A DNA stretch of 64,000 bases from Channallabes apus (GCA_030522415.1 CM060127.1:5952707-6016706), one strand, 5' to 3'; positions 23,901 through 35,557 are shown, counted from the first letter of the stretch. Numbers and translations are program-made. The notes: generated from the sequence alone by a model not told the origin.

Positions 23901-24309
23901 GAATCTTGAGCTCCAGCTCAGCATTGGCCTTCTCCAGCATGCGCACCTTCTCCAGGTAGGAGGCCAGACGTTCATTCAGGTTCTGCATCGTCATCTTCTC
24001 ATTGGCTGAGACATCCATGCCATCGCCAAGGTTGAAGCCACCACCTGCTCCAAAGCCACCACCTGCTCCAAAGCCACCACCACCACCACCTCCGAAACCC
24101 CCACCACCTCCGAAGCCAGCGCCTGATCCATAGCCGCCACCACCTGCCCTGAAGCCACCACCTGCAGAGCTAAGGAGCATCGGGCCGCTGGAGACCCTCA
24201 CACTACCACTTACACCACCTCCATAAACGCTCGCAGACCCGCCACCCATACGCCCACCGCTCATGGAGCGCATGGATCCACCTGAGCCAAAGCTAGTCCG
24301 TATGGACAT
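20986..24309 (-). CDS. type I keratin gene, seven coding exons
   Basis: Acidic (type I) keratin that pairs with a type II keratin to form cytoplasmic intermediate filaments in epithelia. Coding exons on the minus strand: 23818-24309, 23194-23276, 22807-22963, 22434-22595, 22213-22338, 21216-21445, 20986-21118. All introns have GT-AG ends. Exons 2 to 5 measure 83, 157, 162 and 126 bp, the sizes conserved in vertebrate type I keratins. The product is about 460 residues. The head (1-102) is Gly/Ser-rich. The rod begins at [20 protein letters not shown], a type I helix-start signature, and ends at [17 protein letters not shown]. The tail is short and Ser-rich, ending VKK. The start [10 protein letters not shown] follows a TATA-like box. 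The stop TAA lies inside a perfect gtaagt donor, so a longer tail is possible. The paralogue is not determinable here. Confidence 0.93.
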
Positions 24310-24405
24310 AATGGATATCTTGGTGATGGAGGTATGGAGTCTAACTCAGCAACAAACCCAAAAGGGAACGAGTGATGAGCAGGTAAGGAGATGAAGAACA
24401 CACAC

Positions 24406-24414
24406 CTTTTTATT
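24406..24414 (-). promoter_or_regulatory. TATA-like box of keratin gene
   Basis: The minus strand reads gaataaaaagg about 97 bases upstream of the start codon. This would place transcription start about 65-70 bases before the ATG, a normal spacing for a keratin gene. Confidence 0.5.
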
Positions 24415-24418
24415 CAGG

Positions 24419-24487
24419 ACAGAAGGAGGGAGGGAGCAAGGGAACAGAAGGAGGGAGGGAGCAAGGGATCAGAAGGAGGGAGGGGAG
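24419..24487 (+). repeat. 25-bp tandem repeat upstream of keratin
   Basis: There are nearly three copies of a purine-rich 25-base unit (cagaaggagggagggagcaa plus aggga), directly upstream of the TATA-like box. A GGAGGGAGGG tract next to a promoter may matter for expression, but no function is shown. Confidence 0.85.
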
Positions 24488-25504
24488 GATTACATAATGC
24501 TATGACCAACACCCACTCCTCAAGGCAAATGCACACAACATGCACACGCACAGAGTATAGGTTGTAACAATACAATATAGAAATAGACTATATGATTTTA
24601 TTTTATTTCACAGGCTTCTTAACATCATAGTGTGAGACTTGTTTTACTACATTGTGTCATGTGCATCCTGGGTTTTATTATTTTATGATTAAAATAGTAA
24701 TAATTAATAAAGTGTTTAAGTTGCTTTTCATGATAGTTATTTCTTGAACACACTCTTGAACACACACATGCACACACACATTTCTAAACCACACCCAGTG
24801 AACACCAGGTCTAAAATATCAGGAAAGTCTCATGTTAAATTTTCTGACAGAACAGAAAAGAAAAGAAAAAAAGGAATCGCAAGAAAAGAACAGAGCTGAG
24901 GTGTCATGCCTGACATCTGCAGCATTCACTGACAGTTGTAAACATTTATAAGTACAGTAGTGCATTTACAGTACAGTAAGTGCAACAAATATTGTATACT
25001 GTAGGTACTATGATACCTACACAAATGGCCAACACAGTATATTTCAGTACACTATTCTTTACAATAATGCAGATGGATGAACGATTTCACCTCGCTCCAT
25101 TCTCTTAATTATTTTCAATTACAATGTACATCAGACATGTGATCTAACTTCTGCGATTGAGCATGTGCAAACACATTTTCGAAAGTTCGTAACTCAAACC
25201 GTTCATATGCAGGGGACTGTATCCTATTAATAATTAACATATTTTATTATTTATTATCAACCATTAATATTGTTTTTCACAATATTTTAATGTTCTAATG
25301 TATTAGATTAGGAGTTATATATAGTTGTGCAGTTGTATATATTTTGATGTCTTGTATTATAAAACATGTCACACACACATACATACACACACGCTTACAG
25401 CCTCCATTCAATTTTTTTTTCTAATCCAGTCTGTATTGTTTTACTTTTTAAATATATACAATAGAGTTCCTCCCAGTTCTAAAGGAAAACACATGCATGA
25501 ACAA
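24488..25504. other. keratin upstream spacer
   Basis: No gene or classifiable element. It is AT-rich with scattered acacaca words. Part of the keratin regulatory region may be here but no specific site stands out. Confidence 0.5.
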
Positions 25505-25543
25505 GCAAGCACACACAAACACCCACACCCACACACCTATACA

Positions 25544-25585
<42 letters not shown>

Positions 25586-25618
25586 TATACACACACACAC
25601 ACACACACCACACATACA

Positions 25619-25689
<71 letters not shown>

Positions 25690-25731
25690 TACACACACAC
25701 AAAAACACACACACACACACACCTATACATC

Positions 25732-25787
<56 letters not shown>

Positions 25788-25809
25788 TATATCCACACAC
25801 ACACACACA

Positions 25810-25870
<61 letters not shown>
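25505..25870. repeat. compound (AC)n microsatellite
   Basis: About 365 bases are nearly all (AC)n, interrupted by short ctatac, tatata and aaaa spacers. The long reading frames of Thr-His or Val-Cys repeats across it are artefacts. Confidence 0.97.
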
Positions 25871-25875
<5 letters not shown>

Positions 25876-26389
25876 TGCAGGTGACACACCTGCTGTTGAA
25901 CATCGTAACAAATGATCAGAAAAGTTCAGAAATGAGTCACAGAGCTACAGTTTATTTAAAACATTAAGAGATTATTCATGAACCATAAAACTGCAGCAAA
26001 CGACTGCAAAAATGGTCAGAGGTTGTGTTTTAATATTTGCATTTAAAAATGTAATCATACATATTATATAATGTGGTAATTCCAAACCTTTTTGAATTTG
26101 GAAAATTTTAACTTTTAAATTATTGTAAATGTTCTTCGTGGGCTACCTGCAGTACCCTCCCAGCACACAAGGGGGGCACAGCCTACATTTTGCAAAACAT
26201 TGGTTTGTATTTACTGTAATTACGTACTTACTGATATTTACTACAGCAAATTAAATGTGGTCAGAAAAAAATTCTGAATGAGCATGATGTGTGATCACTT
26301 AAAGTTGCATATAAATAAAAAAATTTAAACTAGAGCTATGCGTAATAATGAAAGCAAGAGCATTTACATACATTCAGATGAGAACTCAC
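25871..26389. other. unannotated spacer
   Basis: Nothing recognisable. AT-rich sequence between the microsatellite and a Tc1 remnant. Confidence 0.5.
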
Positions 26390-26735
26390 ACAATTGAGAC
26401 TAAACAGCTGTCCATAAGAAAACCATAAGAAACCACTTGTTAGTGAGACTCATCAGAGAAAAAGCTTCAGTTTGCTAGGGAGCATAAAGATTGGACTTTG
26501 AAAGAAAGCCAAAAGGTCAATGTGGTCGGATGAGTCCAAATTAACCCTATTCCAGAGTGTTGGACATGTCAGGGTAAGGAGGCATCATGGATATTGCCCT
26601 CTGACCTGGGTTGCTCCAGTTGCTCAGGTCTAGGCTCAGCAACATTATGTGGCAACAAAATGAAGTTAACTGGCAATCTAAATGTACTGAATGAACAGGT
26701 TAGTACACCTATGGAGTTTTTCTTTATGAGCTTTA
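26390..26735 (+). pseudogene. Tc1-like transposase remnant
   Basis: Disconnected frames read like the middle of a Tc1 transposase of a different family from 18486-20103: a REHKDWTLKE stretch, then a diverged W-S-D-E-S region (the first catalytic Asp), and WSGLGSATLCG-like sequence read as CSGLGSATLCGN, followed by LNVLNEQV. Several frameshifts are present and the second half is missing, because the sequence switches to L2-like at about 26735. Confidence 0.65.
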
Positions 26736-27480
26736 GGGCTCCATCCTGGACCTTATGCTGTTCTCCTTGTACATGCTTCCCCTGCTTCCCCTGGACAATT
26801 GTCGGCCTCTTGTCAAGACATAATGGTAAAAGTGCAATACCTTTTGTCACCACACCTTGTACAAAATTCCATTTAGGGAGGCGCTGTTTCACTCACTGTA
26901 AAAAGTCTTGTAAAAAGAGTTTACAACCAAAACCCAACTAATAAACAAAGTGGCTTCCTTTGGCTTTAGGAGGAAATGCCCCTGTTTGACACAGTAGTTT
27001 GACATGCAGTTAAACTTTGACAGAAACCATTTTCACATGAGAAGTTTGGCCAAATTAAAAGATGTCCTGTCAATAAAGGATAAAAAATGTTCTTCTCACT
27101 TCAATTACTTGCTCCAGTTCACCCCCCCCTCAACCCCCCCACCCCCACCCCATGGTCAGTCAAACCTGCCTGGTCCACATTGTACAGTAGATGCTCTGGT
27201 TTGGACCATCATCTCAGAGAGAAGACATGCTACTCCAATCTCAGCCTCTCTTCAAGTCAGTTGCAGAAAAGAGCTTCTGTTATTAGTGTTTAAAATCAGA
27301 TCTTTAGAGTTATATCTCTGACCTATTCTGTCTGAATATCTCCAGAGCTTTGAGATCATCAATGGCTTTAGCCATTCCTCAGACTCGGGAGATTTAAGAT
27401 TTGACTTGAACATTAGTTTAAAACCTTTCCTGAATGTTGGACTGAACATTCTTTATGAGCACTTTCTCCAGTGTTGTCAT
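26735..27480 (+). pseudogene. decayed L2-like reverse transcriptase
   Basis: At 26741-26795 one frame reads [16 protein letters not shown], the motif B region of L2-type reverse transcriptases ([16 protein letters not shown] elsewhere in this window). At 27020-27110 a frame reads FHMRSLAKLKDVLSIKD, like the thumb. A poly-C stretch (27122-27150) and loss of frame follow. The catalytic YADD region is not found. Confidence 0.55.
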
Positions 27481-27593
27481 TTCAACAAAGTAGACACAAA
27501 CAGGAATGCATAATAAGCATTTATATATGTTTGTTCATCTGATTTTATTTTTATCTATTAATTAAAGTGACTAAATTTTTACAGTTATTTCTT

Positions 27594-27597
<4 letters not shown>

Positions 27598-27670
<73 letters not shown>

Positions 27671-27671
27671 A
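27598..27671 (+). repeat. (TG)n(AG)n microsatellite
   Basis: A (TG)n run to 27653 continues directly as (GA)n to 27671. Confidence 0.97.
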
Positions 27672-28043
27672 CAGCCTGCAGTAAAATTCCACACCTGATC
27701 TCCATTAATCCTTGTTTCATTCATTCTTGTTTCTCTTCTTGTCTCATCATGTTGCTTGCTCGACATGTCACGACTTCACAGCGCACTTCAGCTCTTACAC
27801 AACAGGTTACTTTGAGTGCACTACACTAAAAGGCAGTACACCAAACACAATCTCTGCATTTTTGTCCTTCCATACCACAGCAATTTGACAATATTTGCAA
27901 ATTTTACTGTTCTTGGACTGTCCAAAAGCATCTGCACCGTTGACCATCAGATCCACATTTCCCTGTTGAACCTCTCTTCTTCCAGATTTATCCCCGTTTC
28001 AACACACTCCACCCTTTCATGAAGGCTGTTACTTTGAGTGTTT

Positions 28044-28045
<2 letters not shown>

Positions 28046-28103
<58 letters not shown>
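28046..28103 (+). repeat. (TG)n microsatellite
   Basis: An almost perfect TG run of 58 bases. Confidence 0.97.
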
Positions 28104-28105
<2 letters not shown>

Positions 28106-28109
28106 TCAT

Positions 28110-28430
28110 TCGCCCACTCTACAGGACAATGAGTGAATGTTGATGTCGGGACGTCAAGGAGGCTTCAGTTCCAGTTCATTCAAAAGCTGATGGTTCAGTG
28201 GGGTTGAGTTAAGTCAGGGCTCTGTGTAGGACACTCGAGTTCTTCCACTTCAACACATCATGTCTTCATGGAGCTCACATTTGGACCCCATCATACCAGA
28301 TATGGATCTGGTTAGTTCCTCTTAATTTCAGTGAAGGGGAACTGTAACGGTACAGGACAGAGACATTCTGTACATGTAACTGTATGCTTCTAAAAGTTTG
28401 GGGAAACATTACAAATGTGGGTTTGCTGTT
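28110..28430. repeat. probable Tc1-derived interspersed repeat
   Basis: From family memory, the words gtcagggctctgtg, ggacactcgagttcttccac and catgtcttcatggagctc are typical of a widespread fish Tc1-derived repeat. There is no frame and the ends are not visible, so the assignment is tentative. Confidence 0.4.
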
Positions 28431-29204
28431 GGACGTCTGTGCTCAGAAACCTTCAGCTCTTGTTGTACGTTGGTTTTTGCACCTTGTCTTCCTCTTCCTC
28501 ACATACCTACAGGGAGGAAAACACATGTTAAACACACAGTATTAAAGTGGATTTGTGGATTTTGCTGGATTGGGGCTATAGCCCTGCATGTGTGAGTAAT
28601 CGGCTAAGTGTCGGGAACTAAAAGGTGCTAAAGCGTGAATTTACTAAGTCAGATATATGCTGGCACGTGCACATGGATTTGTTACAAATCTGCACAAATA
28701 CATGGTTAAACCACACACACTTCATCTGGAGTGCACATCCTTGTGCCTGTACACACAGTCACAATGATTTTAACTCCATGATTCAGAGCTCTTCTTCTCA
28801 CTGTAAATCAGATTAGACATCAATAATTATAAATCATGTATCAAAGTAATTATCAGGTGATCAGAAATATAAGAACAAATATTGTCCAGGCGTGTCCTGT
28901 TAGACTGATTGTTTAGACCCTCTGAAAGTCTGCTCATGGTTTGAGTCCTGATTTTCACATGTGAAGACTGAAGAATTTGTAATTAAAGAGGATAAACCAA
29001 CATGAAGATTAGAGAGTTGTCTGAGGGAGAAAGGCAAACTATGAAAGCTGAGAAAAGAAATTACACACACCAGGCTTAGACAATACAAGTGGAATGTCCT
29101 GAAAAAGAAGAAACCAATGGGTCTACTAACAACCAGGCATGGTGCATCTCAGGAGGCATCTCAGGAGAACTACAACAGAAACAACGTGAGAGCTGTAAAC
29201 AAAA
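28431..29204. other. unannotated spacer
   Basis: No recognised gene or element. Short frames carry no family motif. Confidence 0.5.
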
Positions 29205-29280
29205 CCTCGAAAAACAACCCCTTTATCTCTAAGATTCTGGAAAAGATAGTAGCACAGCAGCATGTCTACATAGGAATCGC

Positions 29281-29661
29281 ATGAACGAACTGTATCAGTC
29301 AGGATTTAGACCTCATCACAGCACAGAGACAGCACTTGTTAAAGTAGTAAATTATCTCCTATTGGCCTCTGATCAGGGTTGCATCACTATACTTGTGTTA
29401 CTCGACCTCAGTGCAGCTTTTGACACTATTGATCATAGTATTCTCCTTCACAGATTAGAAAATGTAGTAGGAATTAAGGGAATGTCCTTCTTGTTGCTCA
29501 GGTCCTATTTGACTGATTGTAATCAGTTTGTAGATTTAAATGGTGATCATTCTGCATGTTCTCAAGTGGAGATAGTTGTTCCACAGGGTTCAGTTTTAAG
29601 CCCACTGCTTTTTTCTCTTTACATGCTATCTCTGGCCAACATAATTTGTAAACCATGTTAA
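29281..29661 (+). pseudogene. L2 reverse transcriptase fragment
   Basis: An open stretch of 126 codons covers the palm motifs A ([11 protein letters not shown], catalytic Asp present) and B ([16 protein letters not shown]). Compared with the better copy at 33133-34494 it is about 80-85% similar by eye. It ends at the rearrangement junction before motif C, so it cannot be functional. Confidence 0.8.
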
Positions 29662-29705
29662 GGATAAAAAATGTTCTTCTCACTTCAATTACTTGCTCCA
29701 GTTCA
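29660..29705. repeat. 46-base patch identical to 27076-27121
   Basis: Bases 29660-29705 are identical to 27076-27121, starting aaggataaaaaatgttc and ending ttgctccagttca. The patch sits exactly between the sense and inverted L2 segments. Confidence 0.95.
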
Positions 29706-30254
29706 AGTAATCTATAATCACACCAAGGTCTTTCACTGTTGCACTTGATCGAACAGAAAGGCCATTTAAAGTTACAATGTGATGAGAAATCTTGCTTTTA
29801 GCTGCTTGTGGTCCTATGACTAGAACTTCTGTCTTATCAGGATTAATCAGAAGGACGTTAATTAACTCCAATCTCTTATGTCCTGCACACATTGCTCAAC
29901 TTTAGTAAGCTGGAGATGTATAACCAAGCTTTAGTTAGTCCAGAATTCAACAGCGAGAGTCCTGACTAGAACCATAAGATACGAGCACATCACCCCTATC
30001 TTATCCACATTCCATTGGCTCCCTGTAAAATTTCGTATCAATTTTAAAATACTACTATTGACGTATAAAGCATTAAATGGGCTCACGCCGCAGGATCTGA
30101 GTGAACTGCAAGTGTCAGACGATTTGCCATGCCTAATACAATCATAGGATGCAGGTTGCTTGTCAGTACCATGTATTATGAAAACTACAGCAGGGGGCAG
30201 ATCTTTTTCTTACAAAGCCCAAAAGATACAGAATAGTCTTCCAATTAATGTTCA

Positions 30255-31027
30255 TGTCAGGGGTCGCTAGAGGGCGTGATGGATCCAAGTGCAGACAGGG
30301 TGAGCAGAGACAGTGGTACTTGTGAGTGCTTATGAACAATGAAGCAGGCAGGGCGGTGGTTAAAATCCGAGGTGCAGATATACTTTATACTGCAGGGAGG
30401 GGACTTCGCCGAAATGCAGAAACACGGAGTGCCGGCTCGTGAATGTGTCGAGGTGAGGGGCGTTGCGTGGATGCGGAAGCGCGCAAGCCGGCGCGAGTGA
30501 GAGACGACAGCTGGGATCAATGCCGGCGCATGCAGCATGAGCCTTGTACTGCAGCGGCGCGCAGAGCCAGCGCGTGAAAAGGGAGAGCTCCGCGATGAAA
30601 TGCCAGTATCGATGGAGGGGGCGAGAGCTTGGCAAGCCGCGAGGGCTAAGCGTTGTCGTGAAGCAGGCAGGGGTCGAAGTCGGAGAGAGGGAGTCCGTGA
30701 TCCAAGCTCGTAGTCGTAAACAGGTAAGAAGTCGGCAACAGGAAATATCCAAGGTTTAGAATCCAAAAACAAGAGACGAAATCGTGGTCGGGGAGAAATA
30801 AAGCGTGGTCGAGATCCGATAGACAATGAGAAGAAATCGCTGGAATATTGGGCTAGTGAGGCACTCAGTAATCTGGCGATGTGGCGGTGTCAGAGCGTGG
30901 TTTAAATAGGTAAGGGCTGATTACTGATAGCGCCAGGTGTACAGAGGGGGGTAGGGGGGGCTGTGCGATGCGAGAGTGGTTGACAAACATGGATCATGAC
31001 GGGGCTGTGGCTTGGCGTGTAGTGACA
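30255..31027. mobile_element. solo LTR inserted in L2
   Basis: It begins tgtcaggggtc and ends gtagtgaca, that is TG...CA with a five-base inverted TGTCA. It is flanked by gttca (30250-30254) and gttct (31028-31032), a five-base target duplication with one mismatch. The L2 coding sequence reads straight across it (NSLPINV before, then DLDTV-like after). It is 773 bp and more GC-rich than its surroundings. The minus strand has a TATA-like ctatttaaacc near 30900. No internal retroviral genes remain; the 189-codon minus frame inside is a chance frame of the GC-rich LTR. Confidence 0.75.
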
Positions 31028-32904
31028 GTTCTGGACTTGGACACAGTCTAACCTATTTATTTATCCAACCTATTTATTTTGCAAATAAATTTGCCTTAGG
31101 TAAAGGAGCAGATCTGGCGGACTCATATACAGTGGGGGAAATAAGTATTTGATCCCCTAACATATTTTCTAAGTTTGCCCACTTACAAAGAAATGAAGGG
31201 TGTATAATTTTTAGCATAGGTAAATTCAGAAAAAAATTCAGAAAAAGCACAAGATATGAATGTTATGAATTAAGTTGCATTTCAATGAGGGAAATAAGTA
31301 TTTGATCCCCTACCAACCATCAATAATTCTGCCTCTCACAGACTGGCTATGTGCTCTTGTGGTACACATATTAATTTAAGAAGATGCTCCTAACAACAAA
31401 GTGGTTTGTGCATAAAAGCCACCTGTCCACAAAATCTCTATTTTCCATCCAATCCTCACCACCACCAAGACCAAAGAGCTGTCAAAGCAAGTCAGGAACA
31501 AGATTTTAGACATGCACAAGGCTGGGATGGGCTACAAGACCATCAGCTAGAAGCTTGGCGAGAAGGAGACAACTGCTGGAGCGATTATTTACAAATGGAA
31601 GAAATACAAAATAACCATTAATGGACCTATATTCAATTCAGTTTTATTTGTATAGCGCTTTTAACAATTGACATTGTCTCAAAACAGCTTTACACAATCA
31701 AAAGAATTATTTAAGTTTGTATGGAATGTGAATGTGTATGAATCAAAATGTTCAGATAGTCCCTGGTGAGCAAGCCCGAGGGCGACAGTGGCAAGGAAAA
31801 ACTCCCTGAGATGGTAATAGGAAGAAACCTTGAGAGGAACCAGACTCAACAGGGAACCCATCCTCATCTGGGTGAAACAGACAGCAGGAAATTATCTGCA
31901 TTTACACTGTGTTAAGTGTTAGGTTCAGCTATAATAGTTGATGTTAATTGATGTTATAATAGTTGATGTAAAATGGAGTCCAGTAGTTATTGGAGACTCA
32001 GATAGACTTGTGGAAAGTTCCAGTCCTGAACTATCGAATTGTTAAGTCCTCAGAGAAACAGCTGACAACACCAGGCCAGGACCATCTTCTAAGTAGAGAG
32101 AATCATCCCCAGACACCAGATGCATCCCAAAGAGACACACGGGGCATCCATGGGACGAGACCTCCAAACAAAAACGGGGCACCAGGATGGATCAGACTGG
32201 TCCGGAGGGCAGAGGGAGTCTGGATCACTGGCAGCTCAGGAATGACATGTGTAGCTCGACAGAGAGAGAGAGAGAAAGAGTGAAAGGGGGAGACAGGGGG
32301 ATAGAGGAAAGAGAAAGAGGGGGAGAAAGAGAAGAGGAGGAGAGATTGCAATTAGGTATGGTCACAGTATATTTACTGTAGAGTGCAAGCAGGGACTCCG
32401 GCAGGACTAACTATGACAGCATAACTAAAAGGGAGAGCCAGAAGGAAACACAAACATGAGGGCTCCCTGAGATGTAAAGCAAACAATCACCTCACTGTCA
32501 ACAAACCTGAGTGATCAAATGAGAGTGAGGAAGACAGCATCTAAACATACCAGTTCACCATAATACTCTATGTCCATGAGTCCCCCAGATCTGCTCCTTT
32601 ACCTTATGGCAAATCTATTTATAAAAATGCTTGGCTAAATAAATAGGTTTTTAGCCTAGACTTAAACACTGAGACTGTGTCTGAGTCCCGAACACTATTT
32701 GGAAGACTATTAAGAAAAAGCTCTGTCCCCAGCTGTAGTTTTCATAATACGCGGTACTGACAAGCAGCCTGCATCCTTTGACCGAAGTAGGCGTGGCGGA
32801 TCGTAAGACACTAGCAGTTCGCTCAGATACTGCGGCGCGAGACCATTTAATGCTTTATACATATATGTATGTCAAGAGTAGTATTTTAAAATAAATGCGA
32901 AATT

Positions 32905-33108
32905 TCACAGGGAGCCAATGTAGTGAAGATAGGGGGGGGTGATGTGCTCATATCTTCTGGTTCTAGTGAGGACTCTCGCTGCTGCATTCTGGACTAGCTG
33001 AACAACAGTTATGCACCTAACAGAACAACCAGACAGTAAGGCATTACAATAGTCCAACCTAGAAGTGATAAAAGCATGAACTAGTTTTTCAGCATCGTTT
33101 AGCAACAA
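32905..33108 (-). pseudogene. L2 reverse transcriptase thumb, frameshifted off
   Basis: Reads AEKLVHAFITSRLDYCNALL and VQNAAARVLTRTRRYEHI, the conserved thumb/C-terminal part of L2 reverse transcriptase. It is in a different frame from the palm domain just upstream, so one frameshift near 33110-33135 separates them. Confidence 0.8.
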
Positions 33109-33132
33109 TATATTTCTTATCTTGGCAATATT

Positions 33133-34494
33133 TCAGAGGTGAAAGAATGCTATCCTGGTGATATTATCTACATGAGCTTCAAATGAAAGGCTGGAATCTA
33201 TAATCACGCCGAGGTCTTTTACTGTTGCACTTGATGGAACAGAAAGGCCATCTAAAGTTACGGTGTGATCTAAGATTTTACTTCTAGCTGTATGCGGTCC
33301 TATGACTAGAACTTCTGTCTTATCCGGATTAAGCAGAAGGACGTTAATTAGCATCCAATTTCTTATGTGATGCACACATTGCTCAACTTTAGTAAGATGG
33401 TTTTTCTCATCAGGTTCTGTTGAGACGTATAGCTGTGTGTCGTCAGCATAATAATGAAAACTAATACCAAGCTTACGGATTATGTTGCCCAGAGGAAGCA
33501 TGTAAAGGGAAAAAAGCAGTGGCCCTAAAACTGAACCCTGCGGAACACCAAACTCCACTAGAGAACATGCAGAATAATCACCATTTAAGTCTACATACTG
33601 ATAACGATCGGTCAAATAGGATCTGAGCCAGGAGAGGGCTGTACCCTTAATTCCTACTACATTTTCTAATCTGTGAAGAAGAATAGCATGATAAATGGTG
33701 TCAAAAGCTGCACTGAGGTCGAGTAATACAAGCATAGTTACACAACCCTGATCAGAGGCCAGTAGGAGGTCATTTAGTACTTTAACAAGTGCTGTTTCTG
33801 TGCTGTGATGAGGCCTAAATCCTGACTGATACAGTTCATGTATGCCATTTCTATGTAGATATGAGCATAGCTGCTCCGCTACTATCTTTTCCAGAATCTT
33901 AGAGATAAAGGGGAGGTTTGATATTGGCCTGTAATTGGACAGCTGACAGGGGTCGAGGTCAGGTTTCTTAATTATTGGTTTGATAACTGCTAATTTAAAA
34001 GATTTTGGAACATAACCAATGCTGAGTGAGGAATTAATTATTCTTAACAGCGGTTCTGTTATTACTGGTACTATCTGTTTAAGAAGATGTGTCGGTATAG
34101 GATCTAATATACAGGTTGATGAATTTGCAGAAGAGATGAGTGAAATTAGTTCATTCTCTTCAAGAGGAGTAAAGTATTCTAGGTTTGAATCTGACATGGC
34201 TAGGTTAACATCTGTATCAATTACATTGTTCGGTTTCAAAGCCTCAATTTTAAGCCTGATATTTACAATTTTATTATTAAAAAAGTTCATGAAGTCCTCA
34301 CTATTGCATGATGTTGTTGTGGAGATTTCTGTAGTGGTCTTATTTCTGGTTAATTTGGCTACGGTATTAAATAAAAATCTAGGATTATTTTTATTTTCTT
34401 CTATAAGAGTGGAGAGATCCGTTGATCTAGATACACTAAGAGCTTTCCTATAATTCAGGATGCTCTCTTTCCATGCTATTTGAAATACTAACAA
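33133..34494 (-). CDS. L2 reverse transcriptase, palm intact
   Basis: A 453-codon frame with the whole palm. It reads [20 protein letters not shown] (fingers), [34 protein letters not shown] (motif A), [19 protein letters not shown] (motif B), [12 protein letters not shown] (motif C, YADD with both Asp), [17 protein letters not shown] (motif D) and VKDLGVIID (motif E). It copies LINE RNA at the nicked target. The start is not real, because the frame belongs to one long ORF2 together with the endonuclease upstream. The C-terminal thumb is frameshifted away, so the full protein is broken even though the catalytic core is intact. Confidence 0.85.
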   Translation of the reverse strand: MLVFQIAWKESILNYRKALSVSRSTDLSTLIEENKNNPRFLFNTVAKLTRNKTTTEISTTTSCNSEDFMNFFNNKIVNIRLKIEALKPNNVIDTDVNLAMSDSNLEYFTPLEENELISLISSANSSTCILDPIPTHLLKQIVPVITEPLLRIINSSLSIGYVPKSFKLAVIKPIIKKPDLDPCQLSNYRPISNLPFISKILEKIVAEQLCSYLHRNGIHELYQSGFRPHHSTETALVKVLNDLLLASDQGCVTMLVLLDLSAAFDTIYHAILLHRLENVVGIKGTALSWLRSYLTDRYQYVDLNGDYSACSLVEFGVPQGSVLGPLLFSLYMLPLGNIIRKLGISFHYYADDTQLYVSTEPDEKNHLTKVEQCVHHIRNWMLINVLLLNPDKTEVLVIGPHTARSKILDHTVTLDGLSVPSSATVKDLGVIIDSSLSFEAHVDNITRIAFFHL

Positions 34495-34734
34495 TTTAGT
34501 TTGACACCATTTACGCTCTAATTTCCAAGCGGCCTGTTTTAAAGTGCGCGTGTGATCGTTATACCAGGGAGCGAGTTTCTTATCTCTAATAATTTTTCTT
34601 TTAGCTGGAGCTACATTATCTAAGGTACAACGAAATGTCGACTCTAAATATTCAGTCGCCTGATCGAGTTCTGTGGGGTCAGACGGTGACCTAATCGAAG
34701 TTGGTAATGCTGGGAGATTACTGATAAAACTCTA

Positions 34735-35557
34735 TGTGGTAGTTGATGTGAAAGTACGTTTAATACGGTAGCGCGGTGCTGTGCGTACATTATCACTGTG
34801 ACACACTTGAATGGAGACAAGATAGTGATCTGAGATAATTTCAGACAGTGGAATTGTGAATACATTTCTTATACTTAACCCGAAAAATATTTTTAAGTCT
34901 AAAGTGTGACCTGCTTTATGAGTGGGTCCTACTACACACTGATTTACGCCTACGGAGTCCAGTATGGAAATCTTCTGTATTCTCAAAATGAATGTTAAAA
35001 TCTCCGGCAATTAATGCTTTGTCTACAGAAACGACAAGGTCTGAGATGAAATCCGCAAATTCACTAAGAAATTCAGAATATGGCCCTGGAGGTCTGTAAA
35101 TTATAATTAGTGGAATCGACTGAGCTGACTTAATATACTTAAGTACACTTATGTTACTATAAAGAATTTCAAATGAGTTAAATTTCTGTCCGTGTTTTTG
35201 TACGATAGACAGATTATCATTATGAATAACTGCGACGGCTCCTCCTCTACCAGTTAACCGAGGCTGGTGTATGTAGCTGTACCCAGGAGGACTAGCTTCA
35301 TTTAGAGCTACATACTCATCCTGTTTAACCTATGTTTCAGTTAAACAGAGTATATCAAACGCCTGATCTGTGATAATTTCATTAACAATAACTGCTTTTG
35401 ATGCGAGAGATCTAATATTTAACAATCCTAGCTTCAGATCAGAGGTGCCGGCTGCACATTCAGTATGATCGGAGTTTGTGGACTTTATGTTAATTAGATT
35501 ATTGAAACAGACTTTCTGAGACTTTCTACATTTTTGTTTAGCTCGGGGAACAGACAC
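34735..35557 (-). pseudogene. L2 AP-endonuclease, interrupted
   Basis: Frames read LLNIRSLASKAVIVNEIITD and LCLTET (Asn and Glu blocks), then TAG at 35330-35332 where Trp is expected in ETW. Further on come RGGAVAVIH, IPLIIIYRPPGPYSEF and LIAGDFNIHF (GDFN intact), then a frameshift near 34980. The nuclease provides the target nick. With a stop and a frameshift it is non-functional here. Confidence 0.75.

Larger units (their letters stand above)
29205..31127 (+). mobile_element. rearranged L2 LINE copy interrupted by a solo LTR
   Basis: Plus-strand L2 reverse transcriptase reads [45 protein letters not shown] (motif A) and [15 protein letters not shown] (motif B) up to about 29655. It then has a 46-base foreign patch (29660-29705), then about 215 bases of L2 in the opposite orientation (29706-29920, [12 protein letters not shown] on the minus strand), then plus-strand L2 again (HITPILSTFHWLPVKF region) to 30254. 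A solo LTR (30255-31027) interrupts it, and the L2 resumes to 31127, where Tc1 has inserted. The YADD segment is missing. Confidence 0.8.

Noticed and set aside
20986..24309. Type II keratin
   Set aside because: The rod start [20 protein letters not shown] is type I; type II would read with an LNNKFASFIDKV-like signature. Exon sizes also fit type I.
25325..25967. Long overlapping reading frames of Thr-His and Val-Cys repeats
   Set aside because: They are translations of an (AC)n microsatellite in several frames; no gene. The same holds for 27551-27829, 39840-40109, 40767-41021, 48350-48722 and 53925-54146.
30257..30826. 189-codon and 130-codon minus frames, Arg/Pro/Ser-rich
   Set aside because: They lie wholly inside the GC-rich solo LTR, have no family motif, and overlap each other; chance frames.
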